Origin: Taenia hydatigena
Taxonomy: Eukaryota; Platyhelminthes; Cestoda; Cyclophyllidea; Taeniidae
NCBI GenBank assembly: GCA_036345935.2
Contig: JADWOT020000003.1
Location: 10,741,091-10,805,090, forward strand
DNA: 64,000 nt
Direction: 5' to 3'
Shown here piece by piece: positions 36,721 to 50,744 of this stretch. Both the position numbers and the translations under genes were made by a program. How positions within the stretch are numbered: position 1 is the first letter of the stretch; every line of letters begins with the position of its first letter. The notes below the pieces were generated by a model, which had not been told where the DNA came from, made no database searches, and saw nothing but the letters and a program-made list of their open reading frames with translations.

Positions 36721-39700
36721 TCTCCCAACTGCTTCTGGCGGAGTGGTTTTTCCGCTGGCTCGTGGGTGTATTCTTTCAACGCTGTTTACGTTGTGATGAC
36801 TGGTGCAAGAGATTGACAAAGAGGACGTGGCAGTGGTTCAATCCCTTCTGTTCGCCAAACATATGTGCATGCATTTTGTCCGTGTGTTGTGTCTCCTATC
36901 GGCTTTAGCTAGTTTCGAGTACTCGCGAATCGCTGCGTTGCGTTGTTAAGAAATAACAGAAGTAATTGGTTTGTTGTTTTATTTTTGGTGAAGTAGACCT
37001 GTTGCGATACATTAATACAAGTGCCTGTGCACTTGCATCGGTGTCAATGGAACCACGAAATGAGCCTCGCTAAATGCAATTGCTCCCTACGGTCAGACTT
37101 CACGCTTAGCCTGAATACTTCGAAGATGGGTGCGACTTCACTGTCTATATACAAAGAGGAGGTATTAAGAGCAAAAATGCGTGGCGTCTCTAGTGCTAAC
37201 AAAACTTTAGCAATGTCGCTCATAATCACCACGCAGAGAACTCTAAGCATAATAGTCAAAGCTCAAATGACAAAATCAGTTTATTGTACCGACCGACTGT
37301 CGAATGGACTACTTCGCCCCTTGCCTCGTGAGCTGGAGAAATGATAGAACTGGATTTGAGTTTCACATGCACTAGCGGACGTAACAGTGGAATGCTGCCT
37401 TTGTGCCTTGACATCTACTCACTGTTAAGCTTTGTTTTGCAGTTGAATGTCAGGATGATATTTACCATCATGACGCTTCTCTACCGTGCGTCCCCTTCCT
37501 CCAGCACTCCTCGCCCTGTTCTCTCAACACTTGTTGTAGGATTTGGAATTCTCCCAAATGACACTACTGAAGGCGTGCAAAGTAGTCATCGCATGGCAGC
37601 ATTAGCATATTGATCGACATGGGAGAGTTGGAATTACTGTTAGGATTCGGAGAACACACCGACAAACGAGAAGACATCGATTAGACCCTGAGTTCAATTA
37701 ACTGCAGATTGGAAGTTTTACCGCTACACAACATGTTAATGCAATACAAGATGACGGTTTCGGAAGTGGGGAAATAGGCCCTACACTAGGGCCAAATGGA
37801 CTACAAAGCGTCTATTATGATTACAGCATGTAAGAGCAGGTCCTGGCTACTCCATGATCTCCATTCTAACCGAAGATGGTAGGTTTCATCCTCAACTTAC
37901 AGTTGGTCTTAATGATATGTTTGGAGTACTTTTAAACTTGGGTGGATTTTTTATTGGGGTAGAGCGGTAGTAAGTTGCTCCGCACTCACCAAGACCCCAC
38001 TTAGTACCCCATGACGAGTTCAAATCACTATAATGGAGTCTTTTTTGGCCTCAACATAGGGTGACGATCGTCACCTCGTTGCAAAGGCAACAGTGGCTGG
38101 GCTGCATTTGAGCCCACAAAGGTGTGCCTGACAACAGTAATTTGCATGCATTCGTAAGCACCTCCATAAAGAGCATTGGTTTTCTTTTCCTTCTACACAC
38201 TATACTGGGTGTGTTAATCGTGCCGATTAGGTCGAAAACCTGCACTTGCAATTTCTGTCCAGGTTTTATCATACTGCATTCAACTTTACTAAGTTGCAGG
38301 GCTTTACAACGCCAAAGCCTACAACAGTACAACGTAATCAGGTCGTCATTGACAAGCTCAAACTATCTGCCTCTGCAAAGGTTACTCAAATGCTCTGGCA
38401 CAACCTGCCAAGGACTGATGTTTGGATGGCATTTGTAGCGGCGGCGTACCCATCGCTATGCGCTCCCTTTGATGTCGGTGAAGAAGAGACTGGTCAACAC
38501 ACTATCAACACCGGTCAATTTTAGGTGAGATGATGCAGATCTGGTTTGATTTCTGAGGTCAAGTGGTGTTATAAAAGAGCCTAGGCTTTCGATAGAGAGT
38601 GCGAAACCAATAAAGACGCTTCCAAGACATAAGATTAAGTGACCAGCCCATGCGTCGATCCCTTCTTCAGTGAAGCACATTATGGCGACGAGCATATTTT
38701 GCAATCCACGCTGAGTAAATTGTACGCAGTCATTGAAAAGGCCCCTACTTCCTTTTCCTTAGCCTTCACGCCCCAGCTCCACTTAATCGACGTGTTGGTG
38801 TCTCAACTTCTGATAGTTGATTGACAGGACCTAACACCTGAACTCGTCTACGCCTACTCTTTCGTTTGAGTCGATTCGACAAGCTCATTTTGTTGTACAG
38901 CATTTCTGCAGCGGCACATAAGTGAATGGTGGGCCTCTGCCCCACCGCACATCAGCAAAATGAGCAAGCCCCGCAGTAGAATCACTGCCCACATCCCACT
39001 CACGTGCTGTGTCGTTAGACCTCCTTCATGCCCTGTACTTGTTGCAGTCCGGTCCCAATGCGCCAGACTACTCCTCCATTCAGGCCACCACACAGGGAGG
39101 ACTTGGAAAAAACTCAGCTACACACCCAGCTTCTTTGCCAGTTTAGCTTCGCCTTCCCCAACTCGCCATAACCAACTAATTCGTCATCGCCGATAATTTT
39201 CAGCTTCCTGGATTTATTCATCTCAGATTTTTTCCCATTGTCAAGACACTCGAATATATTTGTTTGTCTGTATTTACCAACACCTCATTTCTCTAGCTAT
39301 TTGAGTTAGAGGTAGAAGCAGAAGCGATGGGATACAAAACAAGTAGAGACAATGCTTCAAACAAACGTGTCTTTGTGTAGGATGAAAACGCGATTGTCCA
39401 ATTCGACCAGTGGTAAGTTCTTAAATCTCCTCCTCCTCCTCCTCATTTCGTTATGCCCCACCCATTATATTCCCCTTCTCGGCTTCTTTCTTACCCTTAA
39501 CCTCTTGAGAAAGGTAAGGAACATCAGTTGTGCATTCTGCCACAACATTGTCCCATACACAATGATGACTGCTTTCGATAGAGGACACGACTTTATTTCA
39601 AGTCTCTACACCCTAACTCGGCACGTAGGCAATCGTAGGGTTCCATCAACCGGAAGAGCAGGCTACCACAAAAGGGATTCACACACCAATTCTTACTGAA

Positions 39701-41948
39701 GGCATTTCTACTTAGTAAGGTATTTTAAAGCCATCTTGAGGATTGATTGCAAGATGTTTGGACTTAACAGGTTGAACCAAATCACGAGGATGCGAATACA
39801 TCGGCGAATACCATATTGCTGACGTAAATTTATTCTTTCAGCATATTAGAGGAAAACAAAAACCTAAAATACGTGTGCAAATAGAAAAGGACAAAGATAA
39901 CATTCCAACTCGTCTCTAGACCCAAATGCATTCCAATTTGCTGTGACGGCGTTGAATTGTCGGTTTCTTTCACAGATTCATTAATTTAATCAAAGGAATG
40001 CGCTTACGCACTTAGGCATTTCAGTTTCATTATCTCTAACCCGTTTTGCAAAAGAAAAGTCATCCGCTGTTCAAAACTGTTTTACTTCGTTTGAAGGGAA
40101 AATCGTATTGCCTTGCCAAGGCGAATTGGCTGTCCGAGTGACCGTATCCGAAACCGGCAGTTAAGCCAGCATTGTATCACATAGCACCTCACTTCATTTT
40201 GGCGACACCCTCTTCGCCTTCCATGATAAACCTCTTGCGTCAGCCATCACAGAGTAATGAGCGCTGAATAAAACACCCACAGGACAGCCATGTCAGTCTC
40301 CGAATTTCACTGCAAGTGAGGACATGCTTGGCAGCAAAGTTACTGATCCTTCCTGGCATTTCTACTGGATCTTGGCCTTCGTCAGGCTTGGCTTCAGAGC
40401 TGAATTCGGAAACGGGACTTCTGCTGACTATCTCGCGTGTTTATACAGGCAGAGGTTGAAATACTGGTCTAGAAGCGGTTTCGCAAAAGAGAGCAGAGAA
40501 TCTAACACAGCCCCGCGGAAATGCGTTTTCGAGGTTGTTTACATTTTCGACATCTTTATGCAGGTATGGCTATAAAACCTCGACTACTGCCCCTTCCATT
40601 GCTAATAGCTCCTTTGCAGAACACAAGACTAGGATGAATGCCGAAGGTGGACGTCATTCTTAGCCCATATGTTATAGAAAGTCAGCGATTCATCCGTCCA
40701 CAGTACATGCACTTCCTCCGCGCTGCTAAATATAGTCGCATACGGTTTGATTCAGGGTCGGATTCCTTTGAATTAGAGCTTGCATTGCGCTGTCACTAGC
40801 GTAGAGTCCCAAGACTTCCTTAGAGGCAAAAGAAGGTGCGTTGCTTGAAAGAGAAATGAGTCGGGCCTACTGGCGAAGACCGAAGGCCAGCCTACCCAGC
40901 CAGGGCAATGTGGTCACCGAAGTGGCCACAGTCGGATCCGGCAGTCAAGCAAACAAAGTGCTGCAGTTACTGATTAGGCATTGCCATTTATAAACGCATA
41001 ACATTTCCGAAACCATTCATTAACAGTGCAATGCACCAGGCGGTCATGCAGATTGTCAGATGATTCGCTACTTTACAAACAAAAATTTTGTCTAATGAGG
41101 CCTAATTTGTTGAAAGAAAAGTAAAAATCTTCTGAGCATATGTTACTCATATTTCACTCCTGCATAATGAGCACTTGTTAAGTGAATATCAAGTCATGTG
41201 CTGTGCATCACGACAGCAAAACCTTCCACGGTGTCGCCCCTCACCAGCCTTCCTCCTCCATTTCAAGTCACTTGCCCCATCACTTCGATGCTGGCAAGGA
41301 GTCGAGTAAAACTAATGAAGTAAGTGAGGCAAGCCAATGCATAAACCTATTCCGAACAACGTGAATAAAACCATCAATCATTTTCATCGTCGTTGGGAAA
41401 ATGATGCTTCTTCATTAAACCAAAGCAATGCAAACATAACACTTGCACAATTTCCATAGAGCAAAGCAGTCCAATTTCACAGATATAGCACCTCTCCCAT
41501 TTCAAATCAGCACTAAAGGCTACATGCATATAAAGGGTAAGTGAAAAAGCAATGCCAGAAACCGGAATTGGCACAAGCAAACGCAAACACATAAAAAACT
41601 TTCGAGTCCTAATTGCTCAAAAATCTGCATTGAATCGAACACAAAGGTTGTTGGATAATGATTGGGTTTATCAACGAAGTCGACACCTTACTACTTTCCA
41701 GTGTCCACAACTGATGGAAAGTCATGTAAATTAGACACCTACGAAAATCATCAAAACCAAACAAGCTCTCAAATTGTCGGTGCGCGTTTTAGCATTGCTC
41801 CTTTATGAAGAGGTTACCGCGGGCTTACGGACAAACGGACAGACAGAGAGGAGAGACGGATATTACATGCATGGCATGGCTTGCAGCTGCACCTAATTTC
41901 AAACTTAAGGGTATCTGAACGGCATTTGTGGTATCCAGCAAACGTAGA
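36721..41948. other. no gene recognised
   Basis: Several 80-115-codon frames occur (37021-37344, 38051-38332 minus with 38124-38438 plus opposite, 39352-39699, 40324-40575). None shows a domain or paired splice sites. A CTC trinucleotide run lies at about 39428-39445. Two short look-alike segments (about 40125-40165 and 40910-40955, sharing an ATCCG..ACCGGCAGT/TCCGGCAGT core) form a weak direct repeat. Confidence 0.3.
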
Positions 41949-42842
41949 ACACAACATCCATGTTAACAATGCGATCGAACAGATCTTCTGCTATTGGAAG
42001 GAAACAGAGTTTGATTCATTACCGCTTCTCTATCCTTCGACGCGTTGTGAGTGCCCTGAAGGAGGAAGAGGAAAGAACATCCACCAGGAAAGCAATGCGC
42101 TCTTATGGTCACGACAGAAGTCAAATGAGTGATGATTTGACACCAAAACCGACTGGCCAAGGAACAAACTGCGTTGTTTCGCTGCTATGTCATTCTGATT
42201 TACTTGCTGCTGAATCAAGAACGCAGTTCGATTTCACTGCTAGAATACATGAAGTTATTTTCATTTCCACGACTTTTGTTGTGAACTGAAGTCGTCGCCA
42301 CCAAAATAGTTTTCTGGAGCCCAATTTTAGTGTTCAAGGCTGTCAATCTTGCTGCTACACTAAAGCACTCTTCAAAAATAACCACGCAGTAAAATATGCT
42401 GTGGAGAATGAGTCGCGTGTGAAGAATCTTTAGAAAAGCCAGAATATGCGAATGAAGAAGGCATCTACTACACCTTGCATTGTAGTGGCTACAAAACAAT
42501 AAAAAGAGCATCTACATTTGATCTGAGGCATCAAGTCTATCCGGGACTTCGCTACTGGGATAACTTTGAATACTCATTTCCATTTTTTTCTAAATGTCAT
42601 GTTTCTTGAAGATTACAATGTGTGCCAGCAATGGAATCTTTGCACGCATGTCTATGTGGCACCTCGGGTGATGATACAAATTTGTTGCCCATCAGTTATT
42701 ATAAGTTCCACTTTCTGAACGTCCTTTGGAATGGACGGAATTGCAATCCTGCTGTACGGTAGCTTCTTCGTCCTATTTATAGTTTAATGAAGTTTTCCAG
42801 TGCCCTCTAGTGGCTTTGCACCACAAACGTCATGACTAATTG

Positions 42843-44190
42843 AACATGCCGTCCGAACAAGTCAAAATGTGATGAGCAGAGGTGCAACATTAAATCCCCT
42901 CCAAAAACTTGTAAGAAGGTGAATAACAATGGCTATGAGGAGGAGTTTGCATTCCAGTCTCGTCGACCTTCCATGCACCGAATTATTCACAACATGGTAA
43001 GTGGTAGCTTCGAGGAGTACAGCATCATCGAACGATGAAGTTGGCGTCGTCACCCAAAGCATTCTAGATTGCACTTCATCAGATGCAAAATAAATTCATC
43101 TCTTTGTTGCTTCCACTCAAACATTACGCTTTCCTTCCTAGCCATTTATGGAAAAGAATATGGATGCATCGCGTGACGTTAAAACCGATCGCAGAGCAAA
43201 AGTTCGGAACTGGCCTGCTTCTCCAACTCCAAAACATGGTTGCCTGATAGCAGTGACAAAAGCTGGCGTTTTGCGATTTGCATATCCAAACCTGTCGAGT
43301 GTTGCTGAACATTACACCTCCAAAATTCTGCTAAATCCCTCAAAGAAACAAGTGTTTTTACGTTTTATTAACTTCAGGCGTAACATTGTTATCCCAGGCA
43401 TGGATTTTAGTTGGAAACCCTCACTCGCTTCACCCTACAAAGTGTGAGGAGGACAGTGCGAAGTCGAACTGTATCAAGTTCACAAAAATAATGCACCCCC
43501 TTTAGAGGTCTAAGCATAATTTATTTATCAGGTGATATTCTCAAATTTTGTTGGCACGCGCTACTACTGAAGTCAAGAGGGTCGAGTTAGTAGGTGGCTA
43601 TGACTTGCCCACATCAAGCTTAGAAGGCAGGACATCAAAAACTACTTTTAATACTTCATTTGACTTCTGCAATGCAATTTCAGTTTGGAATAGCATATTG
43701 CCTTAGGTTACACGGCATTACACCATGGTCCCATTGCATGGTTAGCTAAGCAATAGCAGGATACACGGAGTCAGTTCGAGCGCTAGCGCAATCTACGGAC
43801 ACACCTACAAAGGCTCCCATAGGAGCTACCCAAAACATTCCTCACACAATCAGCATTTGCTCTGCAGTTGCAAAGCATGAGGTCATTACCGACTCTAGAC
43901 CATCTGTTTCTTCTCCTCGCATTTACCTCACACCTCACCTCTACTGTCGCTGTGACAATTGGCTAGGCTGCGCCGACGCTAAAGACAGATCCCTCCAATG
44001 TGTTCTAGGCATTGATGAGATTGAAGAAGTAGTCAGGAATGTGGGTGAGAACAAAGTGTTTGATGAAAGTGGTGGGAGCGACAGTGGATTTATGGCGGCT
44101 AGATCGTGTCATCTTCCAGTAAATTATGCATTTTTTCATTACCATTCCACTAAAAGGGGTTTGATGCATTCCCTGTCCAAAATTCGTTGA
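42843..44190 (+). CDS. candidate multi-exon gene, function not recognised
   Basis: Exon a (open from 42843, last base 42996) ends HRIIHNM at the strong donor GTAAGT. The intron 42997-43141 ends in a pyrimidine-rich CTTTCCTTCCTAG. Exon b (43142-43441) continues in phase 0 as PFMEKNMDASRDVKTDRR and includes GCLIAVTKAGVLRFAYP, ending at GTGTGA. A further frame without any ATG start, open 43750-44190, encodes a Cys-containing segment (LYCRCDNWLGCADAKDR) and EIEEVVRNVG at a GTGAGA donor, with a possible TTCCAG acceptor at 44118. The b-to-c junction phase was not resolved. A coding-like frame upstream (41949-42289, ending FISTTFVVN) could belong to the same gene. The VTKAGVL segment is faintly like the beta-propeller of Mediator subunit 16, but this is too weak to name it. 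Confidence 0.4.
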
Positions 44191-46020
44191 CTTCTTGCTT
44201 TTACTTTATTCCACGCCACTGCATTCCGCAAAATGGCTGAACTAGTCAGCGCTACTCCATCTCCTTGTAGTGCACGAATGCGGAAAGCCACAATACTACC
44301 TGGTAAACATAAGCGCACTGATCCAGTTCACAAGAAACAGAAAAATGGAGGGAAGTATGTCTTCACGTGAAAACACTCCTGACTTCTTAACTAACAAAGC
44401 TTCTTTCGGTTTCAGTATTAACTAATTGCTGTTAAGCTTATGGGATTCACCCTGCAGTGAAATCTTATTCCTAAATAAAAAGCTTAAATGTGGTAGCATA
44501 GCAAAATAATGCATAATCTCGTGCTTTGACATTTCGCAATCTAGAGTATATTGCATCATTGTTCCCGTCCACACTAAGACGATTTTTCCAAGTAAAATGT
44601 ATTCCTCTAATCAGGTAAATGATGAATGAGTTGAACCCAAACCGGTCGAAGACATGAACGGGCAACATTGGGACCGAATTCGAAAATACGACGAATAGAA
44701 AGGAACCGGAGCTGTAGATATGTCTCAGAAGCTATCCTACCTTGCAGGGTGGGCATGGACACCTTAAATGGCCGTAACAAAAGCCGAGAGTCAATTCAGC
44801 AACGAAGTATTTTAATTGCAGTTAAATAAGAGAGGTGGAAAGACAATGATGTCCCCAGAGTGTGATCATGCGGCTCAACCCCTCCATCTCATTCCTCTCC
44901 CTCCTTCCTTCCTTCCTTCCTTCATTTAAGCATATCAAACCACCTACGAGTGCGACAATAAACACTTCATTGATCCCCTTCCTCCCTACAATGTTACAAG
45001 CCAATCACAATTTCCCGCAGCTGATCTTATTACTCAGACGGTTGTCACCCCATTCTTTCTGTATGCTAACTAGAAAAAACGGACTTTTCGCCTTCTGCCC
45101 TTTCCGCAGCTGATCTTATCACCCAAATCAAAATCATCCCATTCCTTTTGTGTACCAGTACAAAACAAACAAGTTTGCACATATTACACACACCTACCCT
45201 CTCCCTTCTGTTCTTTGTCGCATTTCTTATTCTTTTGCTTTTTTACAGCATCAACCATAACACCTCACATTTATTACCCACGCTGAGATTACTCAACTGC
45301 TTTCCAGTTTTATTCTATAACAGGGGATCTATTGCTGTGCTCTAGCGCTCCCGTTTTACAACTTATTTTGCTCTCCATATTTTCAGAAGCTTGCTTTTTA
45401 CCAACTACACTTTCTCTGCCATCGCGACCCATCAGCGTGGCATTGTGATGTTGTCAAGGTTGTCGCCGTCTTCACTTTGTGCAGCGAAACTCCACCACGA
45501 AGCAATACAAAGCAACATCAAGTCGCTTTTAAATAGCTTGAACGAATTTGGCTGTCCGAAGTCCTCGTAGCCTGCGTCTACATGAATCCAGATCATCCCA
45601 CAATGCAGAGCCACGTATTTACTTCAGCAATAATTTGCCCAAAACTCAACCACACACAGGTCCAGAAGATGGGTTTTAGATTGCGTGTCTTGTTAGCCCC
45701 TAAGTCACAAATTTTGGACTCCTAAAAACATTTGTTGCTCTTGCAGGTGGTGTCTTGAGCTCACTTTCGTCCTGACAGATCTGACCCTATGGAAAACCGT
45801 TCCAGGTTATTTCTGGTCCAATATTTCCATCGTATACACGTAGCACAATGTGCATCTATTAACCTTACTTCGCATAAAGACCAATGCTGACGACTGGAGG
45901 AAAGCTTCAATGCCATGCCAACGGGGCAGCTGAAAGGTTAGCAGAGCAGTAACTTTGAGCAAAGGCAAAAGAAACAAAGGACTGCAGATATACGAATGGA
46001 TGCTATGGAAAGGCGTTTGA
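44191..46020. other. no gene recognised; pyrimidine-rich stretches
   Basis: A 45-codon plus frame from ATG at about 44233 with a Lys-rich tail is the only coding-like item. From about 44860 the plus strand becomes C/T-rich, foreshadowing the A+C-rich domain. Confidence 0.3.
44901..44923 (+). repeat. CTTC tetranucleotide microsatellite
   Basis: About five uninterrupted CTTC units at the listed positions. Confidence 0.85.
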
Positions 46021-49000
46021 CAAGCAGATCGCCCACCATAATCTCCATCTCGTCTGGCCATTTCTTCCAGCATATCGCTCAAGTCCAAACAGCTGCCCAA
46101 TGGTGATAATAGCTACCACGTCTGCTTAACGGTGCCGCGTGCTGACATGACAACACAACAACATTTAGAGCAGCCCTGCAGTGTGCAGCCTTCCCTTCCC
46201 ACTTCCCCCTTACGCCCACCTAATCAACCACCCACGAGTTACACATTCTGCCCACTGTGAAGCCAAGTCTAAGGCTAAGTAGCATCATGCCACCTTTTTA
46301 AGTCTCGTGACACCTCCAAAATGTGCTCATTACTCGTGCTACCAGGAATTAGCTGCAACCCAACAAAATGAAAACAATTCTACACCTCCAGAGCCAAAAT
46401 ATGCCGCATCTGTCACATAGCTATACAAATGAGCTGTGGCTAGCAGAGCTTCGATCCGCAAAAGAACATCTCTATCACCACTTCATACATGCATACTGCA
46501 GTTGCCTCAGTTTCTCCCTTCCTCGAGGACGAAAGGAGACGACATCGTACTCGATCAGAATAATTAGACGCATATTCAGCACACCACTCTGCAAAGGTAC
46601 AACAACGATGCAATTAAGTGGGCCCATCACCAAAATCCGTCATTCAACAAACCACTGGCGCATCGCATAGCCCACTTCGCCTTGTTCACCACCGTCCTCC
46701 GTGCCCTCCTCGGTAAGGATGCTGCGTCGTCATTCTCATCATCCCCATGATGTTAGCTAATTCCCTATGGGATAGGGAAATGTGCTAGTCATCACGCGTG
46801 TCAACGACCAGTGGAGGGAATATTAGCCTAAAACGAAGAGCCCAGCTCCTGTCAGCAGCGTGGCATCACAACAACTATAATGACAGAATAACTCAGCTTT
46901 GGTATGGTTATCGGTCTACAATCTACTGTCATATCGCAAGCATGCCAAGACAATCTCAACTACTTATCTCAGACAGCGGGAATACGCTCAATACCATCAA
47001 CTGGCAGATGGCCGTCAAGCAACACACTCATACGTACTCACAAGAATCCAAACATCGCACTATTTTAGCGTAACATAAGCTGTGTAGGTTAAAATCTGCG
47101 AAAATAAGTGACACATGAAGGCGTTGGACATTTCCCATTTACAAATAAATCACACTCAGTCAATAGGTCATCCCACTCACTGCAACACCCACATGTGGCG
47201 TCATTAAAAACGGCTCTTCAGACACACGTCGGTAACTTGCGTACTAAGTCTTGAACAGCAAGTAGGCAAGCGATTGGCGAATAGGACAGTGGATCGTACA
47301 AAGAACCACGCCTACATAATAAAGCATCATAGCCACGCTCCACACCTACTTCATGTCGGTAAAGGCAACAACACTTAAACATCTTTCACTTAAAGAATGA
47401 ACGAGCAAAACTAACCACTGTAAGAAGAAAATAACATCAGATTCGACTTATCTAGCATGCCTACCAAGTTGCAGGTGCGCCCTTGCTCCGCTCTCACGCA
47501 AAACCAAACCTCACTCAGTCGCTCATAAGGCCTCCAAGCACAAAGTCGAGTCTCTTATCTTCTGCATTAATGAATAGGCCACACTGAGCAAGCAAACTTT
47601 TGGCAGAATTGATCAACCGAATGGTTGCCACACCACAGGTCTCGACGGCGACGCGTTTAAAGGCACTTAGTGCAGCCTCAGTGGCTTCCCCTGCGTTGGC
47701 CTCAACATCCACATTCTTTTTTGTCATTGCCACCGACGACGAAGGTGGATGTTGTTGGCAGCCTCGTGAGCCTGTGATGCCATTCAAAAGCGACGCATAA
47801 CCAGTGTTGAAAGTTGTAGCAGCAGAAGAGCAAATATTAGTCAGTAAGGCTGCCCACAATCGTCATCCACCATCCCCACAATCTCGTCAAGTCACAGAGC
47901 ACACCATAAAAGCCAACAGCAACGCAATAAACAAAAACAATTGCAACACATGAAAGGTCGAGGAATGCACCACGCGACATTGTTGATCAAGTCAATGTAC
48001 TGTTAGGTGACATCGCGTCTACACATCCCATTGAGGTGGTAGACCATCTGCACTCAAAAGCCATAAAAAGTTCATCTCACTCCCACGATCGGTGAGCATG
48101 AATATACACGCTTTCAATTTACTTCAGTGCAAATCGCCACCCCACGTGCCGATCTCCAATCGCATCACAACTGCAATCACATCAAGAACATCGACGCAGC
48201 ACTCGAGGCAATTCCAACTCCAACCCTGGCTGTCTGCAAATTATTCAAATTTTAGGCAAATAAGAGTCTCAGGCCTACTCTCGACCAGTCAACTCCACAA
48301 ATGACTGCTCGCAAAAGGATCTAACAGCGCATCCAGTCACCACCTGTATCACATGCATGCGACAAAACCCAACGTCCAGCCGCCTTTCACCCACCACCTA
48401 ATCCTCGTCATCAACTCCCATACGGTAAATAACAAACACCAACTACTTCACTTCCATGCACTCATATCACAGCGCACACTGATAAATCCAACACCTCCTC
48501 CTCCCCCTCCTCACAGATCTTGGATGCCACAATACCATCCACACGCAACCACCAAAGCATCTGGGCAGTGGGGGTGACGATCCATTTTACCTTGGAAACA
48601 GACAGACACCAACAACTATTTATCAAGAAAAACTTCTTATGCCCACTTGAAACCGTGCAAGTTGCAACCTACCAGTGACCTCCGTCAACTAATGACACCG
48701 GGAATCAGTCACATTGTCTAATATCAATGCCCTTAACTCACAAGTGAGCTGCCATCAGTCTGCGATAAATTCAAATTCCATTTGAGTAACCATCTCAGGA
48801 CCGCACTTCCGACCCAACAGTCAGAAATCTACTGGCGCACCCACCCACCACTACCACTTACACCACTTCACGTGATACCTCCACATTATGCTTCTCGCTT
48901 ATCCCTCCTATACAAAAAAAACAGAAGAATTCCCCAAATGTGAAACTAAACATTGGATAGGCTGCACATAGTAATCAGACACTTTTATTGAATTTATTCA

Positions 49001-50560
49001 ATATTTCATCTGGTAACAAGGCACCCGACCTGTTAGCTCATGATCCTCCTTTGCGTAACACATTCCATCCGCTTCCTTCCCATGTCTACCTACCTCCTCC
49101 AGCGTATGCAATGCCTTCGCCGGCACATCCTACTTCGTCAAAGCCTGTTGATCCTCACCAAACTTTTCGAAGCCAAAAATAGTACGTCAGTAACTGTTCC
49201 ATTCCCTTTGCAACCTCAAACAAACTACGACTGGGGAGTGAAAGTACCACAACCGTATACACACTCTAAATCCACTTCATTTTAACCAAGACTAGACGCA
49301 TGATTCGACTGACAATGGAGTAAGTTTAAGTTCTGCAAGCCCATCGCCTACAACTCGTTCCAAATTACCCCGTCAAAGTCCCACTAAAGCGAATCCAATT
49401 TAAGCGACACTTAAAAATTCAGGTCAGCTAATCCCAATGCATAAAAGCGCACTATGGCCTTCCAGACAAACAGTTCCAGATCTCCTAGAGCCCGCTCCTT
49501 TCTTTCTCGGTCAGAATCGGACACCTGCTCATGTCGAAACTAAGCTTACAACCAAGTGGCTACTGAGGTCCTGCATGTACGCCGCATTAGGACAAGGTCA
49601 ACACAAATGAGCATTAAGGTCTCAACCAGTGACATGGATGTTTTCGAGTAATTATAATGCAAAGTGTCCTAAAAGCGCAATTCAATCTACCGACATCAGT
49701 AGAATTAACAACTTCGGCAATCCAGCTTTTGCTATGCACCAATCATGAAAATATTCGTAAATCGAGGGCAAAAGCAAAACCCTGTTCAAAAACGCGCACA
49801 TTAAAAATATCAATGCATAAATAAAACAGAACTATAACAATTCGTAAATTGAGGTCGCATTCCCACACGAGCAAAGTTCAACCTAGTGGTAGAGACAGGA
49901 TTCGTATTTGGTGTTGGTCAAAATACATCCACACCCATGACGAACGCTCTACCAAAAGAAAGTAAGCGTCCGTCAAAATAAGGGTCCGCAACATTTTTAA
50001 CAAGAGCAAAAGTCATATATTAGGCGCAGTCCCACCTGTATTCGACAAAAGGGGCCTCACTTGTCAAGATTTACCATTATTGAAATAACAAGCCATTTGA
50101 AACATTGCCAGAACAACCTGAATTAATTGCTTGAACCACTGGCCGGCATAATAAATTAACATGAGTTTGCGTTGCATTTAAAACAAATAAACCACAACAG
50201 CGACTTCGTTTCCTTCGTGGTTAACTTGACAAATAGATGTATACACGATTAGATGAGTACGTAGACGCAAATAAAAGTACTTCCAAGTAGGACTGAAAAT
50301 GAATACGAAAATTTAGTAGACTTTGAACTATTCTACAACAACGAACCATCAGACGCGAATAACAACCCTGGTTTTCACCAAGCGGCTAGCTCCTTCACAC
50401 GGCAAGCCAAGCACACCGAGCCGTGATAACACCGAATTCAACAACGCATTCGAACAAAATCGTCATACTACACAGAAAGAGGCAACCTTGCCTTTCAGAA
50501 TTATTCACGATGCTTCAAAGCCATCTTTTCGATTACTTTGACGCACTACTATGAAATCAT
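46021..50560 (-). other. A+C-rich (plus strand) composition domain
   Basis: Over about 4.5 kb the plus strand is strongly enriched in A and C over T and G. For example, line 48361-48420 has 27 C against 5 G. The bias depletes T-containing stops on the plus strand, so many Pro/Thr/His/Asn-rich plus frames here (48353-48577, 48988-49182, 50323-50541 and others) are expected by chance and are not called. If caused by transcription, the transcript would be on the minus strand. Confidence 0.8.
47515..47859 (-). CDS. candidate terminal exon, minus strand
   Basis: A 114-codon minus frame in the A+C-rich domain whose product is not the low-complexity type produced by the bias. It includes NVDVEANAGEATEAALSAF, ETCGVATIRLINSAKSLL and ends in DFVLGGLMSD at a stop. 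The orientation matches the transcription direction predicted from the skew. No domain is recognised. It could be a 3' exon of a leftward gene, and no upstream donor partner was established. Confidence 0.35.
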   Translation of the reverse strand: MWAALLTNICSSAATTFNTGYASLLNGITGSRGCQQHPPSSSVAMTKKNVDVEANAGEATEAALSAFKRVAVETCGVATIRLINSAKSLLAQCGLFINAEDKRLDFVLGGLMSD

Positions 50561-50736
50561 TAACACAGTTAATTTTGTAGACACCAGTAAATATGCTGAC
50601 AGAGAAGTCAACTAATTTGCTTCACTTATCTCGCAGACCCTGCTGTAATGCAGAATTTTCTAACATCGGCATTTACAAATGAATAAGGCAAAGAAGTGTA
50701 CATTTAATGCAGATTTGTAAGTTTCGTGTGCGAGGC

Positions 50737-50744
50737 TATAAATA
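50737..50744 (+). promoter_or_regulatory. TATA-like box at the skew junction
   Basis: TATAAATA preceded by GAGGC and followed by GGAAAG, placed just where the strand composition changes sign. It would direct rightward transcription into the G+T-rich domain. This rests on motif and position only. Confidence 0.35.

Noticed and set aside
37960..38040. tRNA-like segment with GGGTAGAGCGGTAG and GTTCAAATC
   Set aside because: No acceptor stem or anticodon arm can be formed, so only isolated A/B-box resemblance remains.
43142..43441. Naming the candidate gene as Mediator subunit 16
   Set aside because: Only one short hydrophobic segment resembles the propeller of that family. The other exons gave no support.
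48353..50541. Pro/Thr/His-rich plus-strand open frames
   Set aside because: The A+C-rich strand has few T-containing stop codons, so such frames are expected without selection. Composition is low-complexity and there are no splice sites in phase.
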